Shown here in pieces: positions 6,547 through 14,051 of a stretch of 16,262 nt of DNA. How positions within the stretch are numbered: position 1 is the stretch's first letter; each line of letters begins with the position of its first letter. The notes under the pieces were generated by a model. That model ran no database searches and was not told the DNA's origin. It was given only the letters and a program-made list of their open reading frames with translations. The position numbers and the translations under genes were made by a program. Source of the DNA: Deltaproteobacteria bacterium (lineage in GTDB: Bacteria > Desulfobacterota > Syntrophia > Syntrophales > Smithellaceae); the NCBI GenBank assembly GCA_019136325.1, contig JAGVUJ010000204.1, positions 1-16,262 on the forward strand, in the 5' to 3' direction.

Positions 6547-7731
6547 TTACTTCAATCCTGCGGCCTGGCGAAGGGCATCTACCCGGTCTGTTTTTTCCCA
6601 GGGGAAGCCTTTTCGTCCGAAATGGCCGTAGTTACAGGCTTTGCGATAGCTCCAACCCTTCGGCGTCGTGAGCCCCAGATCCTTAATCATCATGGCCGGA
6701 CGGAAATCGAAAATATCCCCTTCGGTGAGAATTTTTTCAATCTTGTTTTCAGGAATCACGCCGGTGCCGTACGTACTGACATTAATGCTGAGCGGTTTGG
6801 CGACACCGATTGCGTAAGCGATTTGAATTTCGCATTTGTCGGCCAGCCTTGCCGCGACGATATTTTTAGCGGCATAGCGCGCGTAGTAAGCGGCAGAACG
6901 ATCCACTTTGGAAGGATCCTTGCCTGAAAATGCGCCGCCTCCGTGAGAACCGACGCCGCCGTAGGAATCCACGATAATTTTTCGTCCGGTGACGCCGGAA
7001 TCGCCGGCCGGTCCGCCGATGACAAATCGCCCCGTCGGATTAATGAAAAATTCAGTCTTGTTGGTCAGCATGCCCGTTTTATCGAGAACCTGATGCGCGA
7101 CATCAATCAGGTCTTTGCGAATTCTTTTCAATGGAACGTCTCGGGTCTGGTGTGAGAGGACGACGGTTGTAATTTTAACGGCTTTTCCATCCTCATGAAG
7201 CACGCTGACCTGGGATTTTGAATCCGGCCGAAGGTATTCTATCGCATTTGCTTTGCGCAGGCTGGTGAGCTCTTCCAGCAAGAGATGCGCAAAATAAATT
7301 GGCGCGGGCATCATTTGCGGCGTGGCATACGATGCATAACCGAACATCATGCCCTGGTCGCCGGCGCCCTGATTTTCAGGCCGATCCCGATCAACGCCCT
7401 GTTTGATATCCGGCGACTGACCGTGAATGGCGGAGACATAATTAAAAGTATCCCAGCTGAAGTTTTCACAGGGATCGTCGTACCCGATGTCTTTGACGAC
7501 TTGTCGCGCAATGGCCTGAGGATTGATCTTATTCCAGTTTTTGCAGGTAATTTCCCCGAGATTGACGACAAGATTCGGTCCGACGGCTGTTTCGCAGCCG
7601 ACATGGGCGTGTTTGTCCTGTTCCAGACAGGCATCCAGAATGGCATCGGAAATCTGATCGCATACCTTGTCCGGGTGTCCTTCTGAAACGGATTCCGAAG
7701 TGTAAATGTGACGTGTGTGCAATTTACTCAT
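6547..7731 (-). CDS. metK: S-adenosylmethionine synthetase
   Basis: This 394-residue protein is a full-length methionine adenosyltransferase, making SAM from methionine and ATP in the cytoplasm. Diagnostic motifs are SEGHPDKVCDQISDA (residues 16-30, with the catalytic His), GAGDQGMMFGY (122-132), the glycine-rich GGVGSHGGGAFSGKD loop, and DPSKVDRSAAYYARY after it, which binds phosphate and magnesium. The start has AGAGAGG upstream. The leader carries a promoter, a SAM-II-type riboswitch and an intrinsic terminator, so product feedback by attenuation is predicted. The gene is monocistronic, with its own terminator at 6495-6527. Its product is the cofactor of the radical-SAM activase and the rRNA methyltransferase in this window, but these are separate transcripts. 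Confidence 0.97.
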   Translation of the reverse strand: MSKLHTRHIYTSESVSEGHPDKVCDQISDAILDACLEQDKHAHVGCETAVGPNLVVNLGEITCKNWNKINPQAIARQVVKDIGYDDPCENFSWDTFNYVSAIHGQSPDIKQGVDRDRPENQGAGDQGMMFGYASYATPQMMPAPIYFAHLLLEELTSLRKANAIEYLRPDSKSQVSVLHEDGKAVKITTVVLSHQTRDVPLKRIRKDLIDVAHQVLDKTGMLTNKTEFFINPTGRFVIGGPAGDSGVTGRKIIVDSYGGVGSHGGGAFSGKDPSKVDRSAAYYARYAAKNIVAARLADKCEIQIAYAIGVAKPLSINVSTYGTGVIPENKIEKILTEGDIFDFRPAMMIKDLGLTTPKGWSYRKACNYGHFGRKGFPWEKTDRVDALRQAAGLK

Positions 7732-7795
7732 TTGTTTTTATAACCTCTCTTTTTAAATTTTATTTTTTTAAAACCCAATATTTCTGAACGTCAAA

Positions 7796-7830
7796 AAAAC
7801 AAAAAGCCCGCGCCAAAAGGCAACGGGCTC
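7796..7830 (-). terminator. Intrinsic terminator in the metK leader (attenuator)
   Basis: Read on the minus strand, AGCCCG and CGGGCT pair across an inner GCC-TTTT-GGC hairpin, and the stem is followed directly by TTTTTG and then seven T. It lies 16 bases after the end of the SAM-II aptamer and about 65 bases before the metK start. Since there is no gene between promoter and hairpin, it should act as a regulated attenuator rather than as the end of another transcript. Confidence 0.8.
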
Positions 7831-7845
7831 ATTTTTATTGACACC

Positions 7846-7897
7846 AGCCTTTAGCACATTTTTAGAGCGGAGCAATTAACTTGATTAAATCACCGCT
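7846..7897 (-). ncRNA. SAM-II (SAM-alpha) type riboswitch upstream of metK
   Basis: The minus strand reads AGCGG-TGATTTAA-...-AATTGC-T-CCGCT-...-TGTGCTAAAGG, matching the conserved blocks of the SAM-II aptamer (TGATTTAA, ATTGC, GCTAAA). P1 is AGCGG (7897-7893) with CCGCT (7870-7866), five perfect pairs. The pseudoknot P2 can be drawn between AGTTAATTGC (7881-7872) and GCTAAAGGCT (7855-7846). Its geometry resembles the known structure, including a U-U pair beside the two closing GC pairs where SAM is bound. The promoter places the transcript start within a base or two of P1. The alignment was made by eye against the SAM-II sequence as I remember it. Confidence 0.8.
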
Positions 7898-7904
7898 TGC
7901 CGTT

Positions 7905-7932
7905 AAAATACTCATCCGTTAAAATTTGTCAA
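7905..7932 (-). promoter_or_regulatory. Sigma70 promoter of metK
   Basis: On the minus strand a perfect -35 TTGACA (7932-7927) is followed after 16 bases by TATTTT (7910-7905) as the -10. Transcription would start near 7898, which is the first base before the P1 stem of the riboswitch. The fit between promoter and aptamer supports both calls. Confidence 0.7.
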
Positions 7933-8108
7933 CCATTATTTTTACCCCTTCCTTCTTCCACCGTTTTCTTCTGCCGTTTCGGAGAGCGCTGTAAAAAAAT
8001 CATCAGTTATTTCAGTCATTCAGCCGATTTGCTGTTTGCCGGAAAAAATATTGCATCGATGTTTGATAATTTTTACGCGCATCGATTGCCTGGGAGGGGG
8101 ATGGTAAG

Positions 8109-8147
8109 GGAACCGGCTTTGATTCTTCCGATATCAAAGCCGGTTTC
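8109..8147. terminator. 13-bp hairpin downstream of the Tyr/Trp-rich secreted protein gene
   Basis: AACCGGCTTTGAT (8111-8123) pairs perfectly with ATCAAAGCCGGTT (8133-8145) around a 9-base loop; G-C and G-T pairs extend the stem to 8109-8147. It sits 48 bases past the stop of the minus-strand gene and ahead of the metK promoter, where a terminator is expected. Neither side has a proper T-tract, so it may instead protect the 3' end of the mRNA or need Rho. Confidence 0.5.
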
Positions 8148-8194
8148 ATGAATAAGTGAATGGATCTTTATCAACGCGACGTCATGTTCTTCGG

Positions 8195-8767
8195 TTATCG
8201 TCGATCCTCTCTGCCGGGACGTCGATCCTCGCGGTAATCTTTTTTGTATTTGATAACGGTCTTTGATTTCCTGACGTCACGTCTGTCTTGCGTTCCGGGG
8301 CGCCGATCTCTCCAGTCCCTTACACCCCAGCTTTGTTTTTCCCAGCGTTTTTCTTTCTTCCAGCCGCGCCAGTTCCGTTGAAGTTCGTGATGCGGTATTC
8401 TCCTGTATTCCCATCGGTGTCCTTTCCAGTCCCGGTCACGGTAATGGTCTCTCCATCCGGGAGGAACGGTCTGGTGGAAATACGGGGGATTGTGATAATA
8501 AACCCAACCCCTGTCGTAATAACGTGAACGGTACCAGCGGCCGTTCCACGGACGCCACCACCATCCGGAATAGAAGAATATATCGTCCTGAATATCAGGC
8601 ACGGCATACACCTGCGTTTCCGGGATGACCACCAGTTGAGGCGGCGCCGGGAAAATAATCGGCGGCGGCAGAGGGATGTCGATGTGAACGCTTACACCCG
8701 CCGATACCCAAACCGGAGCGAAGATCACCAATGTTGAAAATAACATTTTGAAAATTAATTTTTGCAT
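8195..8767 (-). CDS. Secreted Trp/Tyr/Arg-rich protein (YXWGXW-like)
   Basis: ATG 8767 has AGGAGG about 8 bases upstream and begins a good signal peptide (MQKLIFKMLFSTLVIF, cut near VSAG); a longer frame to 8824 lacks such a site. The mature 170 or so residues start VSVHIDIPLPPPIIFPAPPQ, continue through VVIPETQVYAVPD and FFYSGWWWRPWNGRWYRSRY, then HNPPYFHQTVPPGW. The tail is extremely rich in Arg, Lys, Asp and Trp (RDWRDRRPGTQDRRDVRKSK and similar). This composition is typical of short exported deltaproteobacterial proteins with 'W.P..GRWY.S' repeats, whose function is not known. A strong promoter precedes the gene. It could bind the envelope or nucleic acid through the basic tail, but that is only a guess. 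Confidence 0.75.
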   Translation of the reverse strand: MQKLIFKMLFSTLVIFAPVWVSAGVSVHIDIPLPPPIIFPAPPQLVVIPETQVYAVPDIQDDIFFYSGWWWRPWNGRWYRSRYYDRGWVYYHNPPYFHQTVPPGWRDHYRDRDWKGHRWEYRRIPHHELQRNWRGWKKEKRWEKQSWGVRDWRDRRPGTQDRRDVRKSKTVIKYKKDYREDRRPGREDRR

Positions 8768-8838
8768 CGGTTTACCTCCTTTGTTATCCGTGAAAAAAGA
8801 TTGGTTGAAAAATTTCTGCCGCATGTCTGATGCTGCAA

Positions 8839-8867
8839 ACTATAAGAAACAAGATCTTGCCTGTCAA
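8839..8867 (-). promoter_or_regulatory. Near-consensus sigma70 promoter of the Tyr/Trp-rich secreted protein gene
   Basis: On the minus strand a perfect -35 TTGACA (8867-8862) is followed after exactly 17 bases by TATAGT (8844-8839), 5 of 6 matches to the -10. The start would be near 8832, giving a leader of about 65 bases before ATG 8767. This is the strongest promoter in the window and suggests abundant expression. Confidence 0.8.
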
Positions 8868-8925
8868 GCAGAAAGCAGGATTCTGCCGCCGGGCGGTTGC
8901 GCCATTCCTATCGGTCCTTCGAAAA

Positions 8926-9867
8926 TCACGTTTTTTTCTTGTCAAGCCTTTCGCGGAAATTTAAATAATTATCGGCGCATGCTTCCGGTTGTTCAATCAT
9001 CGGCAGGTGACCCAGCCCCTTCATGATAATGACCTCGGAATTCGGTATGAGTTTGTGCAGTATATCCGCCGTGGCCGGATGAATGGCGCGGTCTTTATCG
9101 CCAAAAACGATCAACGTCGGTGTCTTGAGGCCTTTTACATAGCTTTCAGCTGAGTCAGAGGTTAATTCTTTAAAGATACGTTTTTCCAGGTCATAATTTT
9201 TAATACGTTCCTGCGCCATGACATTCAGGATCGGACGCGGAATAAACGGATGATCCGCCATGACAAACGTGAATATCCTGGCGAATTCATCTTCACTTCT
9301 GGCCATGAGTGGATTTTCGCCGGTTTGGATGATGATCTCCCCAAGTTCACTTCGCGGCGCGCTCCAGATTCCACCCGGATTGAGCAGCCAGAGACTCTTG
9401 ACATCATCGGGGTAAAGAGCCGCATACATCATGGAGATATGACCGCCCATGGAACTTCCGCCCAGATGCACTTTCGTTATGCCCAATGCTTTGGCCAGCA
9501 TTCTGATCCTGGCCGCCTGGACTCCGGAAAAATAACTGGCATCCTGCGGATGGCTGGATTCGCCGAATCCGATATGGTCGGGGATGATGACTCTGTAATG
9601 GGGAGTCAGAAATCTGGCGACTCTGGTGAAATTATCTTTATCGGCTCCGAAACCGTGCAGGAGTATCAGCGGTTCGCCCTGACCGCCTTCCAGATAAACG
9701 TAATGCAGCTCGCCCGGCAGATTGATTTCCTTGCGTTCAAGGCCGGAACGTTTGCGTTCCGCATCCAATGCCAGCTTGGTAAATTTTTCCGGTGCCAGGT
9801 AAAGAAAACCGATGCCTGTGACGATGCAAATGATAACAAAAACAAGAACAGCTTTGACAATTCGCAT
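8926..9867 (-). CDS. Membrane-anchored alpha/beta hydrolase (lipase/esterase-like)
   Basis: The 313-residue protein starts with a single hydrophobic helix (residues 4-24, then LAPEKF), giving an N-terminal anchor or uncleaved signal with the enzyme domain in the periplasm. It has the oxyanion block HGFGADKDNF (71-80), PDHIGFGES (96-104), the nucleophile elbow GGSSMGG with Ser139, an acid in FGDKDR (Asp259), and the catalytic His287 in GLGHLPMIEQP. The nearest known proteins, from memory, are Moraxella/Pseudomonas lipase-3-type esterases, which share 'LERK.....Y.EGG.G.PL.LLHGFGADKDN'. The substrate cannot be read from the sequence. AGGAGGG precedes the ATG. It lies 72 bases after the rRNA methyltransferase gene on the same strand and may be co-transcribed with it. 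Confidence 0.85.
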   Translation of the reverse strand: MRIVKAVLVFVIICIVTGIGFLYLAPEKFTKLALDAERKRSGLERKEINLPGELHYVYLEGGQGEPLILLHGFGADKDNFTRVARFLTPHYRVIIPDHIGFGESSHPQDASYFSGVQAARIRMLAKALGITKVHLGGSSMGGHISMMYAALYPDDVKSLWLLNPGGIWSAPRSELGEIIIQTGENPLMARSEDEFARIFTFVMADHPFIPRPILNVMAQERIKNYDLEKRIFKELTSDSAESYVKGLKTPTLIVFGDKDRAIHPATADILHKLIPNSEVIIMKGLGHLPMIEQPEACADNYLNFRERLDKKKT

Positions 9868-9939
9868 TTTACCCTCCTGTTTTCTGATCGGATTTAATCT
9901 TATTTTCTTACCATAACAATTATTGATAAAAATTAAAAA

Positions 9940-11277
9940 TCAATTATTATCCGTTTCTTCCGGACCGATATCTTTTGCCGCCTGTTTTTTCAGACTGCCG
10001 GCATAAAGCTCATACTCAAGAAGACGGCATTCGATTTCGCCGTTATACAAGATCACGCGCCTTTTTGTTCTCAACCCGATTTTTTTAATCATATCCGGAT
10101 TGCCGGTAAAAACATACCCGCGATAGCCGCCGCCGGTTCTTTTGAAAAAATCGCCGATGCCCTGATAAAGCGCTTCCAGTTTTTTTATTTCTCTTTCCCT
10201 GCTCCGGTTAATGCCGGCGGATTTTTCGACGGCTTTATGAAGAATGATTTTACGGCCCTGTCCGGTGGTTTCTCTGTTGGGACGGAAATATTTTGCTGCC
10301 GGTCCCGGTCGGCCAGAGCCCATGCGTTCACCGTAAGGCGGATTTAAAACAATGATGCCTTCACCTGCCGGAACGAAAGTTTTTTCAAAAGGACAGAGAT
10401 TGAATTCGATCAAACGATCAACACCGGCGGTTTGCGCGTTTTGTCGGGCCGCTGTTATCGCTTCGTGATCAATATCGGTGGCGATAATTCTGGCCGGCAA
10501 TTGCTTGCGGGACGCTGCTCTGGCTTTTTTACGCAGATCCTGCCAGAAATCTTCGGGGAAGTCCCTGATGTGCATGAATCCGTAGTTATGCCGCAGCAGT
10601 CCCGGCGCGCGGTTCAGCGCGATGGATGCGGCTTCAATGGCCAGCGTTCCGCTGCCGCACATCGGATTGATAAAGCTTTTTTCGCCGGTCCAGCCCGTGG
10701 CTATAATCACCGCCGCGGCAAGTGTTTCCTGCATGGGCGCTAAAAGAGGAACCTTGCGATATCCGCGCAGAGACAAACGCTCTCCCGACGTATCCAGATA
10801 AACATCCGCATGATTGTTTTTCCAGTAAACGTGGATTACGGCTTTGTTTTTATCCGGGCCGGAATCAGGGCGGCTGCCGCATTGGGCGCGCATTCGGTCG
10901 GCAATGGCGTCTTTGACTTTGACATTGACAAAACGCGAATCGGTAATCGAAGGATTATCGGCTATGGAGGTCACGCAAAAATAAGCGGCGGGGCCGGAGG
11001 CGTGCAGAAGATTTTCCCAGGGCATGGCATTGATCTTTTGATAAAGAACTCCCGGCGTGCCGACGATAAAAGTCTCCATCTTGTAAAGGACCCGCTGAGC
11101 GGTGCGCAGGCGCAGGTTGAGTACCAGGGTATCCCGGAGCGTTCCTTCCGTTTGAATGGCCGTGTCCCATTCAGACAGAACGGGAAAGTCCAGAGCCTGA
11201 ATTTCCTGCTTTAAATATTGCGACACACCTTTCGGACACGTGACCAGAATTTTATTTTTCTTGTTCCAGATCGTCAT
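9940..11277 (-). CDS. rlmL: THUMP-domain 23S rRNA (guanine-N2) methyltransferase, RlmL-like
   Basis: The 445-residue protein has an N-terminal ferredoxin-like/THUMP region (about 8-165) and a Rossmann methyltransferase domain. The SAM-binding motif is INPMCGSGTLAIEAA (203-217), and the catalytic NPPYGERMG (312-320) is characteristic of guanine-N2 methylation. It corresponds to the N-terminal half of E. coli RlmKL, which methylates G2445 of 23S rRNA; the RlmK half is absent, as in many bacteria. After NPPYGERMG there is an inserted stretch of about 45 residues, rich in Gly, Arg and Lys (SGRPGPAAKYFRPN, then INRSREREIKK), before the normal LEALYQGIGDFF continues. The exact target nucleotide is inferred from the family. 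The ribosome binding site is weak. Confidence 0.88.
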   Translation of the reverse strand: MTIWNKKNKILVTCPKGVSQYLKQEIQALDFPVLSEWDTAIQTEGTLRDTLVLNLRLRTAQRVLYKMETFIVGTPGVLYQKINAMPWENLLHASGPAAYFCVTSIADNPSITDSRFVNVKVKDAIADRMRAQCGSRPDSGPDKNKAVIHVYWKNNHADVYLDTSGERLSLRGYRKVPLLAPMQETLAAAVIIATGWTGEKSFINPMCGSGTLAIEAASIALNRAPGLLRHNYGFMHIRDFPEDFWQDLRKKARAASRKQLPARIIATDIDHEAITAARQNAQTAGVDRLIEFNLCPFEKTFVPAGEGIIVLNPPYGERMGSGRPGPAAKYFRPNRETTGQGRKIILHKAVEKSAGINRSREREIKKLEALYQGIGDFFKRTGGGYRGYVFTGNPDMIKKIGLRTKRRVILYNGEIECRLLEYELYAGSLKKQAAKDIGPEETDNN

Positions 11278-11458
11278 GGGTTGCTTTTAGCACAGGAAAA
11301 TGTTTTTGATAAGCGATATCCTGCAACGATGTCCTGAAAACGGCTGTCTACAACGGAGAAAATAACGGGTATCACCACAGATATTTATTTCTAAGAAAAA
11401 GATTTAGTGATAAGACATCGGCCAAGAGCGTGATTGCCGTTGATGCAGGATGTTATTG

Positions 11459-12703
11459 ATGAAAGATCATGACAACATATTCTGGGGCTGGTACATTGTC
11501 GGTGGCGCCTTTCTGGTCATGGCCATGAATTACGGCGCTCGGTACTGTTTCGGTGTATTCCTCAAGCCGATGGCGTCTGAATTTGCTTTGTCGCGTTCCG
11601 TCATATCCCTGGCGGCGGCCATCAACATGCTGGTTTATTCATTCGGTTCAATTTTTGTCGGCAGAATGCTGGACCGAGTCGCGCCGCGCTGGATCACAAC
11701 GGTCGGCGCCGGTGTTGCCGCCTGCGGCTACCTTCTGACCGGCTTTGTCGATACCCCACTCGGGTTGTATATCAGCTACGGCGTCATCGTTGGTTTGGGT
11801 TCCGCCGGGATGGGAGTCGTTGCCTGCAGTTCTTCCGTCAGCAAATGGTTTGTCAGTAAGCGGGGCGTAGCCGTCGGGATTGCATCCATGGGCATCAGTC
11901 TGGGTACTGTCATGCTGACACCGCTTGCGGGATATATTGTGATGACATTCAGTTGGCGATTCGGATTGATGGCGTTGAGTTTCCTCATGCTGATCGTGGG
12001 CATTCTTGTTTCTCAGACGCTGATGAGAAAAACCAATCCGGAAGCCTACGGTCTCTTGCCGGACGGACAAAGCATACCGGTCATGCATTCGCCTGCCACG
12101 ACGCCTGCGGTTTCTAAAATTTCCACCCTGACTCTTTTTCGGGACTCCCGTTTTTGGACGCTGGCCGTCTGTCAAGGGCTGGCCGTTATGATCAGCATGG
12201 CCGTTTTTGTTCATCAGGTGGCGTATGCTACCGACAACGGTATTTCCAAAATGGCGGCAGCTTCGTCTCTGGCGGCCATCAGCCTGACCGGTTTTATGGG
12301 ACAATTTTTCTTCGGTTGGATAACCGACAAAATCAGCGATCCCAAATACGGTTCCTTCATTGGCATTTCCTTCATGCTGGCGGGGACGATCATTCTGCTA
12401 AATGTGACGAGCATTTTTGATCTTTACATTGCCGCTCTCGTCTACGGATTCGGATACGGATCGCTTGCGCCCATGCTGCCTCTGATTATCGCCAATCGTT
12501 TCGGCCGGCAGTTCATGGGATCGATTTACGGCCTGCTGACCTTCTTCATCGGCACCGGCGGCGCCGTCGGTCCGGTTCTCGGAGGCTTTATTTACGACCA
12601 TTTCGGCTCGTATCATTATTTGTGGCTGATGAATATCGTTGTGTTGAGTCTGATTGCTATTGCTTTTCTGACCCTCAAAAAAGGCAGACCATACGCCGCA
12701 TGA
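11459..12703 (+). CDS. MFS transporter, monocarboxylate / oxalate-formate antiporter-like
   Basis: This protein of about 414 residues has 12 predicted membrane helices in two halves. It opens with FWGWYIVGGAFLVMAMNYGA and has RYCFGVFLKPMASEF, then SLAAAINMLVYSFGSIFVGR and LDR, a pattern of the oxalate:formate antiporter and monocarboxylate groups. A central loop (LPDGQSIPVMHSPATTPAV) separates the halves, and the second half has FGWITDKISDPKYG and YGFGYGSLAPMLPLIIANRFGR. Likely substrates are small organic acids, by proton symport or exchange; which one is not visible. I prefer ATG 11459 (CAGGA 8 bases upstream) over ATG 11450, which would add three residues. It ends 18 bases from the convergent alcohol dehydrogenase gene; the product may move acids or fermentation products. 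Confidence 0.85.
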   Translation: MKDHDNIFWGWYIVGGAFLVMAMNYGARYCFGVFLKPMASEFALSRSVISLAAAINMLVYSFGSIFVGRMLDRVAPRWITTVGAGVAACGYLLTGFVDTPLGLYISYGVIVGLGSAGMGVVACSSSVSKWFVSKRGVAVGIASMGISLGTVMLTPLAGYIVMTFSWRFGLMALSFLMLIVGILVSQTLMRKTNPEAYGLLPDGQSIPVMHSPATTPAVSKISTLTLFRDSRFWTLAVCQGLAVMISMAVFVHQVAYATDNGISKMAAASSLAAISLTGFMGQFFFGWITDKISDPKYGSFIGISFMLAGTIILLNVTSIFDLYIAALVYGFGYGSLAPMLPLIIANRFGRQFMGSIYGLLTFFIGTGGAVGPVLGGFIYDHFGSYHYLWLMNIVVLSLIAIAFLTLKKGRPYAA

Positions 12704-12721
12704 TACGATCAAGCAGGGAAG

Positions 12722-13885
12722 CTAACAGGCGTGAAGCAGTATGTGTCTGATAACGTCTTTCGTGTAGCCTTCATAGCGCCAGACCTGTGAAAGGGCGAAC
12801 GCATTTTCGGCGATTGCGTCAATGTCGCTTTCGGGAATTTTAACCGCCTGTAAAGACACCGGACAACCGATGGATTCAAACCAGAGTTTCAGGCAGGCGA
12901 TGCCCTTTTCCGCGACGGATGTCGCGCCTCGCCCCTTCACATGAAAAATTTCCCGCGCAAATTTTGCCAGCCGGTCCGCCTCTTTGTCCAACGCATAAGA
13001 CATCCATGCCGGTAAAATAATGGACAGTCCGGCGCCGTGAGCAATATCATAAATTGCGCTCAACGAATGTTCGATCATATGCGCAGGCATGCGCACCCGA
13101 CCCATTCCCGCCGTCGTTAATCCGTTAAACGCGAGAATGGCGCTCCACATCATATTGGCGCGGGCATTATAGTTCTCCGGTTCCTCCATGATCATTTCCG
13201 TGCTTTCCATGACGGTTTTCATCAGCGACTCGACCAGCCTGTCCTGCAGGGGGCTGGATGAAGAGGTGTTGTTGAAATAGCCTTCCAACATATGCGTAAT
13301 GATGTCGACGGCGCTGTAGGCGCTGTACTCGGGACTGAGCGAAAAAAGGACGGTGGGATCCAGAATGGAAACTTTCGGTTGAATAAAAGGCGATACAATA
13401 CAGTATTTCTGACAGCCGTCTTCCCGGGTGACAACGGCGCCGGCATTCATTTCAGATGCGCTGGCCGAAACGGTGACAACCGTCAGGACGGGAAGGGCGC
13501 CGGCGACGGGCCGGCTGAAGGTAAAAAAATCCCAGACATCGTGATGAGCCATGACGCCGGCGGCAATTGCTTTTGCGGCATCCATCACGCTGCCGCCGCC
13601 GACCGCCAGAATGACGTCAACGTTTTCCTGACGCGCCAGGTCAATTCCCTTTCGCACATGCGAAACAACCGGATTGGATTTGACGCCGGGAAAATCAATG
13701 CGCTCAACGCCGGCCTCGCGCAGGGAATCGGCAACCTGATCGTAAATACCGTTTTTTAAAATACTGCCCATGCCGTAAACCAGCATGGCCTTACTCCCGA
13801 ATCGGGCTGCTTCTTTGCCGATCACGGGAATCTGACCCTTGCCGAAAATAATTTTGGTCGGGTTTTCAAAAATGAAATTCTGCAT
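12722..13885 (-). CDS. Iron-containing alcohol dehydrogenase (YqhD/BDH-like)
   Basis: The 387-residue protein covers the whole group III alcohol dehydrogenase fold. It begins FIFENPTKIIFGKG, has the NAD(P)-binding GGGSVMDAAKAIAAG (96-110), and keeps the metal ligands at the spacing of E. coli YqhD: Asp194, His198, His269 and His283. Length and motifs are complete. It would interconvert an aldehyde and an alcohol in the cytoplasm; YqhD relatives mostly reduce aldehydes with NADPH. The start has AGAAGGT upstream. It is a single gene, convergent with the transporter, and follows the zinc-ribbon gene pair on the same strand after 166 bases. A link to the aldehyde product of a dehydratase-type glycyl radical enzyme is attractive but unsupported, as the genes are 8 kb apart. 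Confidence 0.92.
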   Translation of the reverse strand: MQNFIFENPTKIIFGKGQIPVIGKEAARFGSKAMLVYGMGSILKNGIYDQVADSLREAGVERIDFPGVKSNPVVSHVRKGIDLARQENVDVILAVGGGSVMDAAKAIAAGVMAHHDVWDFFTFSRPVAGALPVLTVVTVSASASEMNAGAVVTREDGCQKYCIVSPFIQPKVSILDPTVLFSLSPEYSAYSAVDIITHMLEGYFNNTSSSSPLQDRLVESLMKTVMESTEMIMEEPENYNARANMMWSAILAFNGLTTAGMGRVRMPAHMIEHSLSAIYDIAHGAGLSIILPAWMSYALDKEADRLAKFAREIFHVKGRGATSVAEKGIACLKLWFESIGCPVSLQAVKIPESDIDAIAENAFALSQVWRYEGYTKDVIRHILLHAC

Positions 13886-14051
13886 GGCTTTTTACCTTCT
13901 GATACTGTGTTTCCGGATAATATGTGTTTATCGCGTTGCCGTTTAATTGAACATCGTTTGGATGCTGTGTAAATCATTCGTGACGCTTGAATTTTAATCC
14001 ATGTTTTATCATGTATTAAATGATATGCACCCCTTGCGCCGTATGACCATC

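Noticed and set aside
7897..8151. 84-residue plus-strand frame in the metK leader region
   Set aside because: It runs antisense through the metK promoter and ends at the hairpin, with no ribosome binding site and no recognisable features.
11648..12304. 218-residue minus-strand frame within the transporter gene
   Set aside because: Composition rich in His, Arg, Gln and Asp is the usual reverse reading of hydrophobic membrane-protein codons.
14007..14025. TATCAT-N7-ATGATA inverted repeat between the zinc-ribbon and alcohol dehydrogenase genes
   Set aside because: Only six AT-rich pairs and no T-tract; too weak to call a terminator or operator.
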